Origin: Prevotella sp. UBA6387 | Lineage (GTDB): Bacteria > Bacteroidota > Bacteroidia > Bacteroidales > Bacteroidaceae | DNA length: 13,170 nucleotides | Assembly: GCA_002437565.1 (NCBI GenBank) | Contig: DJQL01000081.1 | Span: forward strand, 1 to 13,170 | Reading direction: 5' to 3' | Made by a program: the position numbers and the translations under genes | In this document: piece after piece, positions 7,231-13,170 of the stretch | Layout: each line of letters opens with the position of its first letter | Position numbering within the stretch: the stretch's first letter is position 1 | Notes under the pieces: model-generated | Seen by the model: the letters and a program-made list of their open reading frames with translations, nothing else | The model's database searches: none | What the model was told of the DNA's origin: nothing

Positions 7231-8748
7231 CAGCCGGTAGTTGCCATTGAGCTCCAGCAGCTCGTCCATGTTTTTCCTCGAGTTGCTCAGGCGCGGCACC
7301 TTGTGCTGCCCACCGAGCTTGCCTTTCGCCTTGAGCCATTCCTCAAACAGGTGAGGATGCGCCTTCACCACCTCCAGGTGCTGAAGCGTGACATCGTGGA
7401 AGCGCTTGGCCTCGTAGTCGGAATTGATTTCCTGCAACTTGCTGTCAAGGCAATCCGCAAACTCATTTAGGTCTTCTGGCTCCTTGGAGAACTCTATGAG
7501 CCATTGGTGGCGACACTTGGCGTTCTCGTCCATGTAAACAGGGGCAGCGGTGTATTCCAGTATCTGCGCCCCAGTGCGCTCGCAAGCGTATGCAAGACCT
7601 TTCTCGGCATTGTCCTGGATGAGCTCCTCGCCAAAGGCGTTGATGAAACACTTCGTGCGGCCCGTGATGACAAACTTGTATGGCCTCGTCGACGTGAATG
7701 TCACCGTGTCGCCTATCATATAGCGCCACAGGCCACACGACGTGGATATCACCATGGCGTAGTTCTTGCCAGTCTCAACCGCCTCCAACGGCATGATGAT
7801 CGGGTTTGGCTTGCCCACTTCTTCCATGGGTATGAACTCATAGAAGACTCCGTAGTCGAGCATGAGGAGCATCGAGCGATCCTTGGGGTCATCCTGTATG
7901 CCGAAGAATCCTTCCGAGGCGTTGTAGGTCTCCATGTAGTGCATCTTGGGCGACGTGATAATCTCCTCGTATTGCTTGCGGTAAGGCTCGAAGGCTATGC
8001 CGCCGTGGAAGAAGACCTCAAGGTTTGGCCACACGTCCTCGATGTGCTTCTTGCCCGAGATCTCGAGCATCCTCACGAGCACGCTCAGCATCCACGAAGG
8101 CACACCAGATACATTTGTGACATTCTTGTCCATGCACTCGCGGGCTATGCGGTCGCGCTTCAGCTCGAAGTCGGAGAGCAGCGCGGTGCGCTTCTTTGGC
8201 ACGCGAAAGAGGTTGACCACGGGGTTGATGTTCTCTATCAATATGGCGGAGAGGTCGCCCACGAGCGACCCTTCCACGTTGTAGTTGGGCGAATGGCTTC
8301 CGCCAAGGATGAGCGACTTGCCGTCGAAGAGGCGGCTGTCGGGGTTGTTGCGCAGATAAAACGCAACCACGTCGGAACCTCCCTTGTAGTGGATGTTGTG
8401 CAGCCCAGCCGACGACACGGGGATGAATTTCGACTTGTCGTTGGTCGTGCCCGACGACTTGGCGTACCATCTCACGAATCCCGGCCACAGCACGCTGGCC
8501 TCACCATGGCGCATACGGTCTATGTCGCCTTTCAACTCTTCATAAGTGTTTATTGGCACGTTCTTCACGAAGTCGTCGTAGTCTTTGATGTTCACAAACG
8601 CGTGTGAACGGCCATACTCCGTGTCGCGACCCTTGGAAACAAGGTAAGCCAGTGCCGACCGTTGCAGCTGCTCGGGTTCCGTGAAATGCTTCTCAAGCTC
8701 TTTCTGCCGGGGGCTGAAAAACTTACCCGCTATCTTTGTAAGACTCAT
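7225..8748 (-). CDS. GH3 auxin-responsive-promoter family protein (adenylate-forming, acyl-amido-synthetase-like)
   Basis: This 507-residue cytoplasmic protein belongs to the GH3 family, whose plant members use ATP to adenylate a carboxylic acid and then couple it to an amino acid. The ANL-type motifs are all visible: YAKSSGTTNDKSKFIP (95-110) as phosphate-binding motif 1, YNASEG (275-280) as motif 2, and GLWRYMIGDTV (339-349, with D347) then ITGRTKCFINAFGEE (361-375) as motif 3 and hinge. A C-terminal GGQHKVPRL (479-487) holds K483, in the position of the conserved late Lys. The length is near the usual 500-600 residues and no key element is missing, so it is probably active. The acyl substrate in bacteria is not known to me. 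It heads the probable operon with the lipoprotein and DUF3108 genes and is divergent from the M16 protease gene. The start MSLTKIAGKFFSP is the only good one. Confidence 0.93.
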   Translation of the reverse strand: MSLTKIAGKFFSPRQKELEKHFTEPEQLQRSALAYLVSKGRDTEYGRSHAFVNIKDYDDFVKNVPINTYEELKGDIDRMRHGEASVLWPGFVRWYAKSSGTTNDKSKFIPVSSAGLHNIHYKGGSDVVAFYLRNNPDSRLFDGKSLILGGSHSPNYNVEGSLVGDLSAILIENINPVVNLFRVPKKRTALLSDFELKRDRIARECMDKNVTNVSGVPSWMLSVLVRMLEISGKKHIEDVWPNLEVFFHGGIAFEPYRKQYEEIITSPKMHYMETYNASEGFFGIQDDPKDRSMLLMLDYGVFYEFIPMEEVGKPNPIIMPLEAVETGKNYAMVISTSCGLWRYMIGDTVTFTSTRPYKFVITGRTKCFINAFGEELIQDNAEKGLAYACERTGAQILEYTAAPVYMDENAKCRHQWLIEFSKEPEDLNEFADCLDSKLQEINSDYEAKRFHDVTLQHLEVVKAHPHLFEEWLKAKGKLGGQHKVPRLSNSRKNMDELLELNGNYRLQ

Positions 8749-8778
8749 TTTTACAAATCTATACTATTATATGGTGTG

Positions 8779-8810
8779 CAAATTTAAGCTAAAAGAACGA
8801 CAATGGCAAA
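8779..8810 (-). promoter_or_regulatory. Promoter for the GH3-lipoprotein-DUF3108 operon
   Basis: On the minus strand TTTG (8810-8807) and TAAATTTG (8786-8779) are separated by 20 bases. Both elements and the spacing match the Bacteroidota consensus. The start would be near 8772, with a leader of about 24 bases before the ATG at 8748. A second exact -7 match, TAGATTTG (8761-8754), lies only 5 bases upstream of the ATG. It would give a leaderless transcript and is less likely. Confidence 0.65.
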
Positions 8811-8831
8811 AAAAATCCCATGTTTATGGTT

Positions 8832-8858
8832 TTTGCATATTTTATTGTAGTAACTTTG
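8832..8858 (+). promoter_or_regulatory. Candidate promoter for the M16 protease gene
   Basis: TAACTTTG at 8851-8858 is an exact -7 match. TTTG at 8832-8835 lies 15 bases upstream, closer than the usual 19-21, so the -33 assignment is doubtful. The start would be near 8865, with a leader of about 50 bases before the ATG at 8916. The two divergent promoters have their upstream elements only about 21 bases apart, so one regulator could affect both. Confidence 0.45.
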
Positions 8859-8915
8859 TGCATTATTATACGAAATGACAATAAGAAGGGAAACAGTACA
8901 ACTTTTAAAAATCCT

Positions 8916-11741
8916 ATGAAAAACATCAAGCACACTATCGTCTCGATGTTGCTTTTGCTCGTAGCGGTGGTTACCGCAAGCGCGCAAATGCCTATCAAGA
9001 CGATACCAGTGGACACGGCTTTCCGCATTGGCAAGCTACCCAACGGACTGACTTACATCATCCGCCACAACAACTGGCCCGAGCATCGCGCCAATTTCTA
9101 CATCGCGCAGAAGGTGGGCTCCCTTGAGGAGAACGAGGACCAGCGTGGCCTCGCTCACTTCCTTGAGCACATGGCGTTCAACGGCTCCGACCACTTCAAG
9201 GGCAACGACCTCATTGAGTGGTGCCGCTCAAAGGGCATAGAGTTTGGCGGTGACCTCAACGCCTACACGGCAATAGACCAAACGGTATACAACATTGACA
9301 ACGTACCCACCTCGTCGGCCTCAACGCTCGACTCTTGCCTGCTCATCCTGCGCGACTGGTCGTGCGGCCTGTCGCTCGAGCAAGACGAGATAGACAAGGA
9401 GCGCGGCGTCATACACGAGGAGTGGAGACTGCGCACGTCGGCACAGAGCCGCATGCTGGAGCGAAACCTTGAGAAGCTCTACCCTGGCTCAAAATACGGC
9501 AAGCGCTACCCGATAGGCTTGATGTCGGTGGTGGACAACTTCAAGCGCAAGGAGCTCGTGGACTACTACCACAAGTGGTATCACCCCGACCACCAAGGCA
9601 TCATCGTGATTGGCGACGTGGACGTGGACAAGACCGAGGCTGAGATAAAGAAGCTCTTCGGCGGGATAAAGAACCCAGACAACGAGGCCAAGATAGTGGA
9701 AGAGCCTGTGCCTGACAACGCCGAGCCAATCGTCATCATCGACAAGGACAAGGAGTATCAGCAGTCTGTCGTGATGTTGATGATGAAGCACGACACCGAG
9801 CCCGACTCCATAAAGCAAAACATAGAATACACCATATCGCAATACGTCAAGCAAGCCGCCATAGGCATGCTGTCAACGCGCTTCGCGGAGGCGGCGCAAA
9901 AGGCCGATTGCCCATTCGTGGGCGCGTCGGCAGGAGACGGCAATTACATAATGGCCAAGACAAAAGACGCGTTCTCCATCAACGTCATGCCAAAGGACAT
10001 GGGCAAGACGGCGGATGCCGTGAAGGCGGCATACCTCGTGGTGAAACAGGCCGCCGACCATGGCTTCACGGCCACTGAATATGCGCGCTTCAAGGAGTCG
10101 ATGCTCTCCTCGCTCGACAAGGCGTGGGAAGGCCGCGACAAGCGCACGAACACGTCTTTCTACAATCAAGCACTCGGATGGTTCCTCAACAACGAGCCAA
10201 TGCCATCATTGGAGTTCGACTACAACATGATGAAGCAGGTGGTGCCCATGGTTCCTCTGGAGGCCGTGAACAAGGTGTTGCCACAACTCGTGGCAAAGAG
10301 CGACAGCAACCTCGTGATACTCAACTTCAACAACGAGAAAGACGGAGCCGTATACCCCACTGCCGAGCAGCTGCTCGACGCAGTGCACCAGGCAAGGGCC
10401 ACGAAGGTGGATGCCTACGTGGACAACGTGAAGAACGAACCCATCATGAAGAACCTGCCAAAGCCGGGAAAGATAAAGAAAGAGGTGAAGAGCAAGAAGT
10501 TCGACTACCAAATATTGACTCTCTCCAACGGTGTCACGGTGCTGCTTAAGAAGACCGACTACAAGAAAGACCAGGTGACCATGAGCGGAACAGGCGGCTC
10601 TGGCGAGGGCAACTACGGCAAGGCCGACTTCGCCAACCTGCAGATGTTCAACAGCGTCATAGACAACAGCGGCCTCGGCGACTTCTCATCAATAGAGCTT
10701 GGCAAGGCACTCGCCGGAAAGATAGCCAACGCGTCGCTCAGCATGGGGGCAAGAAAGATGAGCCTGAGCGGAAGCGCCACGCCAAAGGACGTGGAGACGA
10801 TGCTCCAGCTCGCGTACCTCTACTTCACGAGCATAAAGAAGGACCAAGATGCCTTCAATAACCTCATGCAGCAAAACGAGGTCGGCTTGAAGAACCGCGA
10901 CCTTGCCCCCACGACGGCCTTCTCCGACACGATAACGAAAGTCGTCTACGACGACAACTGGAGAATGCAGCCCTTCCTGCTGAAGGACCTCAAGGCCGTG
11001 TCCTACGACCGCATACTGCAAATGGCAAAAGAGCGCACAGCCAACGCCAACGGTTGGGTGTTCGAGATCATCGGCAACTTCGACGAGGCCACCATACGCC
11101 CGCTCATCTGCCAATACCTCGGCTCGCTGCCATCAAAGGGCAAGAACCCTGCAGGCAAGCGCGAGGTGACTCCAACAAAGAAGAACATCGACATCACCTT
11201 CACTCGCAAGATGGAGACACCAAAGTCTATAGCGCAGATACTATGGTTCAACCCTACGATGCCTTACTCCATGGAGCGCGGCATACAGGCGTCCATGGCA
11301 GGCCAAGTGCTCTCCATGGTATATCTCAAGCAGATTCGCGAGGAAGCGAGCGCGGCATACAGCTGCGGCGCGCAAGCTGGCATGAGCCAGGCATCGGATG
11401 GCTACCACATGGCGCAAATAGCGGCCTACTGCCCCATGAAGCCTGAGAAGAAGGATGTGGCCATACAGATAATGAACCAGGCCGTGAAAGACCTCGCCGT
11501 GAAATGCGATGCCGACATGCTCGACAAGGTGCGGACGCTCATGCTCAAGCAGCACGACAGCGCGCTGAAGACCAACGGCTACTGGGCGAGCGTCGTCTGG
11601 AACGACTACACCATGAAGCGCGACGACCACACGGAATATGCCGACCTCGTGAAGGCTCAGACACCGGAGAAGATATCCGCCTTCGTCAAGGAGTTCCTCG
11701 CCGGAGCCAACAAGGTGAGCGTGGTCATGCTGCCAGAATAA
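8916..11741 (+). CDS. Secreted M16 family zinc protease (insulinase/pitrilysin type)
   Basis: From the ATG at 8916 the protein is 941 residues and starts with a signal peptide (MKNIKHTIVSMLLLLVAVV...ASA before Q24). The frame is open back to 8820, but that extension would bury the signal peptide and cover the promoter. The inverted zinc motif H81-F-L-E84-H85 is intact. E162 in KERGVIHEE lies 77 residues after H85, the spacing of the third zinc ligand in M16. The protein has two homologous lobes. The active N-terminal half covers about 38-500. The C-terminal half begins near 527 (YQILTLSNGVTVLL) and lacks HxxEH. It contains I-R808-E-E-A-S-A-A-Y815-S, matching the Arg/Tyr element that closes the active site from the second lobe. 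It probably degrades peptides in the periplasm or at the outer membrane; substrates are unknown. It appears monocistronic, with its own promoter and a strong terminator. Confidence 0.95.
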   Translation: MKNIKHTIVSMLLLLVAVVTASAQMPIKTIPVDTAFRIGKLPNGLTYIIRHNNWPEHRANFYIAQKVGSLEENEDQRGLAHFLEHMAFNGSDHFKGNDLIEWCRSKGIEFGGDLNAYTAIDQTVYNIDNVPTSSASTLDSCLLILRDWSCGLSLEQDEIDKERGVIHEEWRLRTSAQSRMLERNLEKLYPGSKYGKRYPIGLMSVVDNFKRKELVDYYHKWYHPDHQGIIVIGDVDVDKTEAEIKKLFGGIKNPDNEAKIVEEPVPDNAEPIVIIDKDKEYQQSVVMLMMKHDTEPDSIKQNIEYTISQYVKQAAIGMLSTRFAEAAQKADCPFVGASAGDGNYIMAKTKDAFSINVMPKDMGKTADAVKAAYLVVKQAADHGFTATEYARFKESMLSSLDKAWEGRDKRTNTSFYNQALGWFLNNEPMPSLEFDYNMMKQVVPMVPLEAVNKVLPQLVAKSDSNLVILNFNNEKDGAVYPTAEQLLDAVHQARATKVDAYVDNVKNEPIMKNLPKPGKIKKEVKSKKFDYQILTLSNGVTVLLKKTDYKKDQVTMSGTGGSGEGNYGKADFANLQMFNSVIDNSGLGDFSSIELGKALAGKIANASLSMGARKMSLSGSATPKDVETMLQLAYLYFTSIKKDQDAFNNLMQQNEVGLKNRDLAPTTAFSDTITKVVYDDNWRMQPFLLKDLKAVSYDRILQMAKERTANANGWVFEIIGNFDEATIRPLICQYLGSLPSKGKNPAGKREVTPTKKNIDITFTRKMETPKSIAQILWFNPTMPYSMERGIQASMAGQVLSMVYLKQIREEASAAYSCGAQAGMSQASDGYHMAQIAAYCPMKPEKKDVAIQIMNQAVKDLAVKCDADMLDKVRTLMLKQHDSALKTNGYWASVVWNDYTMKRDDHTEYADLVKAQTPEKISAFVKEFLAGANKVSVVMLPE

Positions 11742-11768
11742 GCCAAGAACAATATAAACATGCAAATG

Positions 11769-11804
11769 AAATGGGCACGCCAATTGGCGTGCCCATTTTC
11801 TATT
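11769..11804. terminator. Strong intrinsic terminator after the M16 gene
   Basis: Bases 11770-11797 form a perfect 28-bp palindrome: a 12-bp stem (ATGGGCACGCC core) around an AATT centre, extended by one more A-T pair at 11769/11798. TTTTCTATT follows on the plus strand. The symmetrical stem is also preceded by A-rich sequence, so it could stop transcription from the right as well. It separates the M16 gene from the ATPase gene. Confidence 0.92.
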
Positions 11805-11859
11805 GTGTACCCTCCACGCCACGAAACAGCCTGGCTACCGTGACAGCGACATTAATATT

Positions 11860-11890
11860 TTATAGAAAATCTATTATAGGATTTCTATAA
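11860..11890. promoter_or_regulatory. Inverted repeat over the ATPase promoter region (possible operator)
   Basis: TTATAGAAA (11860-11868) and TTTCTATAA (11882-11890) are perfect 9-bp inverted arms 13 bases apart, in very AT-rich DNA. The right arm covers the place where the -33 element would be for the ATPase gene, so a bound dimeric regulator would block it. The 13-base spacer contains a further near-palindrome, CTATTATAG. It could also form a weak RNA hairpin, but it lies upstream of the predicted start site. The protein that binds, if any, is unknown. Confidence 0.45.
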
Positions 11891-11913
11891 TCGCGATAAT
11901 TGTACTATCTTTG
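11882..11913 (+). promoter_or_regulatory. Promoter for the ATPase gene
   Basis: TATCTTTG (11906-11913) is an exact -7 match. TTTC (11882-11885) stands 20 bases upstream, one base from the TTTG consensus at ideal spacing. The start would be near 11920, with a leader of about 58 bases before the ATG at 11978. Confidence 0.5.
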
Positions 11914-11977
11914 CATCGGCAACGTGTGGCATGATGACGCCTCACCTGCCACGACACGAATTCAGAATGGCAACAGT

Positions 11978-13135
11978 ATGGCAAGAATCAAGAATCCATT
12001 TGTGGTAACTGGCAAGATCGAGCGAGAGTATTTCTGCGACCGAATCTCGGAATCGAAGAAAATCGTTAAGACAATAGAAAATGGCAACAACCTGGTGCTT
12101 ATTTCCCCTCGCCGTATGGGAAAGACCGGATTGGTGCGCTTCTGCTACGACTTTGGGTTTGAAAAGGATGAATACTACACATTTTTCATAGACATATTGC
12201 ATACCACAAGCCTACAAGAGTTTACCTATCTTTTAGGACGCAAGATCTACGAGGCCATATTGCCCAAAAGCAAGAAGATGATGACTGCCTTCATCCACAC
12301 GCTGAAATCAATAAGCGGCCAATTTGGATTCGACCCGATTTCCAATACGCCAACATTCGACTTGAGCTTGGGTGACATCGCTCGCCCGGAATTGACTCTG
12401 GAGGAAATCTTTTATTATTTGGAGCACGCTGACCGTCCGTGCATCGTCGCCATAGACGAATTTCAGCAGATAGCCAAATATCCTGAGAAAAACGTGGAGG
12501 CACTGCTTCGGACACACATTCAGCGACTTTCCAATTGCCAATTCATCTTCGCGGGCAGCGAGTATCATGTCATGCAGGAGATGTTTGTATCGACTGCCCA
12601 TCCGTTTTACAACAGCGCGGACATATTGGAACTCAAGGCGATAGACGTGCAGGTATATTCCGACTTTGTATGTGGCTGGCTGTCGAAATATGGCAAGGCA
12701 ATGGAGCCTTCTTGCGTGCAAAGAGTTTACCAGTTGTTCCACGGCAACACATACGGCATGCAGCGCACATTCAATGAGGTCTTCGCGTTGATAATGGAAA
12801 CCGAAGGAGATGTATGCACGAAAGACATCATAACTCAAGCCATCAACAACATCATTGAATCGAAAGAACCCATATTCCAAGAACTCTTGTCAAACATACC
12901 GGAGAAACAGAAACCGCTGCTATATGCCATAGCGACCGAGGGCGAAGTGGAGAAAATCACTTCTGCCGCATTCATCAAAAAGCATAAACTATCGTCGGCC
13001 AGTGCCAACCAGTATGCCGCCAAGCAACTTATGGCAAGTGGCGTCATCACCAAGCTACATGGCAAGTATTCGCTTACCGAACAGTTCTTTGACCTATGGA
13101 TCAATAAGATATACGGGCGAGGGTTTGTGTTATGA
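11978..13135 (+). CDS. AAA/STAND-type ATPase with C-terminal winged helix (COG1672-like)
   Basis: From the ATG at 11978 the protein is 385 residues. An upstream in-frame TTG at 11900 is rejected because it overlaps the -7 element. It begins with NPFVVTGKIEREYFCDR, the conserved lead-in of this ATPase group. The Walker A is S43-P-R-R-M-G-K49-T50, the P-R-R-x-G-K-T form. The Walker B is CIVAIDE (155-161, D160/E161). Sensor 1 is FIFAGSE (189-195), and HGNTYGMQ (255-262) sits where related STAND ATPases carry a G-N-P-like element. A winged-helix-like domain covers about 308-375 (KQKPLLYAIATEG to YSLTEQFFDLWI). Bacteroidota genomes often carry several such ATPases, and their role is not established. 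Regulation, DNA-linked signalling or defence have been suggested for STAND proteins in general. No partner gene is visible except a possible ORF overlapping the stop. GC content is lower than in the M16 gene, which hints at independent acquisition. Confidence 0.88.
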   Translation: MARIKNPFVVTGKIEREYFCDRISESKKIVKTIENGNNLVLISPRRMGKTGLVRFCYDFGFEKDEYYTFFIDILHTTSLQEFTYLLGRKIYEAILPKSKKMMTAFIHTLKSISGQFGFDPISNTPTFDLSLGDIARPELTLEEIFYYLEHADRPCIVAIDEFQQIAKYPEKNVEALLRTHIQRLSNCQFIFAGSEYHVMQEMFVSTAHPFYNSADILELKAIDVQVYSDFVCGWLSKYGKAMEPSCVQRVYQLFHGNTYGMQRTFNEVFALIMETEGDVCTKDIITQAINNIIESKEPIFQELLSNIPEKQKPLLYAIATEGEVEKITSAAFIKKHKLSSASANQYAAKQLMASGVITKLHGKYSLTEQFFDLWINKIYGRGFVL

Positions 13136-13170
13136 GTGGGCATGGCAATGCTTCCCGAATAACAAAGACG
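13132..13170 (+). CDS. Possible start of a further gene overlapping the ATPase stop (partial)
   Basis: The ATPase stop TGA lies inside ATGA at 13132-13135, and the frame from that ATG (MSGHGNASRITKT) stays open for 13 codons to the window edge. ATGA overlaps are typical of translationally coupled genes. However, 13 codons without a stop are expected by chance, and the same bases can form an imperfect hairpin (GGGCAT 13138-13143 with ATGCTTCCC 13148-13156). This is a low-confidence entry that only the adjoining sequence can settle. Confidence 0.2.
   Translation, partial: MSGHGNASRITKT

Noticed and set aside
7504..8607. A 367-codon open frame on the plus strand opposite GH3
   Set aside because: It lies entirely within the GH3 gene, whose family motifs are complete. 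The frame is a product of codon bias in GC-rich DNA, and its translation has no recognisable domain.
8754..8761. Leaderless promoter for GH3
   Set aside because: The -7 element is exact but no TTTG lies at proper spacing, and a full promoter exists further upstream at 8779-8810.
8820..8915. Upstream extension of the M16 frame by 32 codons
   Set aside because: It would place the signal peptide internally and translate through the likely -7 element. The ATG at 8916 gives a standard signal peptide.
11900..11977. Upstream TTG extension of the ATPase by 26 codons
   Set aside because: It overlaps the exact -7 element at 11906-11913, and the added residues do not resemble the family's N-terminus.
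11742..13170. Phage-defence island around the ATPase
   Set aside because: Only one ATPase is visible, with no nuclease, toxin or recombinase beside it, so there is no sequence support for a defence call.

Overview
The window looks like chromosomal DNA of a Bacteroidota bacterium, most likely Prevotella-like. The evidence is: several promoter elements matching the Bacteroidota -7 consensus TAnnTTTG, some with TTTG upstream at a good spacing; a lipoprotein of a Bacteroidota-typical type (LQGC lipobox followed by a G-N-P-D-G-G...D-E-T-P-P segment); a bacterial GH3 protein; and few recognisable Shine-Dalgarno sequences. The genus is inference. No rRNA, tRNA, CRISPR array, insertion sequence or phage gene was seen.

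Region 1 (about 1-2770) is AT-rich and looks like the edge of a surface-polysaccharide locus. It holds the last 20 codons of a plus-strand gene, a convergent DXD-type glycosyltransferase (92-805, minus), and a divergently transcribed multi-pass membrane protein of DUF6056/GT-C-like character (1071-2708, plus) that ends in a hairpin terminator. A gene-poor stretch (2770-3092) separates it from the more GC-rich remainder.

Region 2 (3093-8810) is all minus strand. GH3-family adenylate-forming enzyme (7225-8748) is followed by a 660-residue lipoprotein with an Ig-like N-terminal domain (5160-7142), then a secreted DUF3108 protein (about 4266-5093). These three are closely spaced and probably form one operon, driven by a well-spaced promoter at 8779-8810. 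The whole GH3-lipoprotein intergenic space is filled by eight tandem 10-bp units (7151-7230). A membrane-anchored alpha/beta hydrolase (3093-4088) follows on the same strand, with its own -7 element.

Region 3 (8832-13170) is plus strand. A secreted two-lobed M16 zinc protease (8916-11741) is transcribed divergently from GH3 and ends in a near-ideal palindromic terminator. Then comes a single AAA/STAND-type ATPase with a C-terminal winged helix (11978-13135), preceded by an inverted repeat over its promoter. A possible further ORF overlaps its stop codon by ATGA and runs off the window.

The main theme is cell-envelope function: polysaccharide synthesis, envelope lipoprotein and secreted proteins, and secreted proteolysis. 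The strongest candidate for an undescribed system is the GH3 / Ig-like lipoprotein / DUF3108 cluster with its decamer array. Its joint function is not known to me, and the sequence alone does not reveal it.
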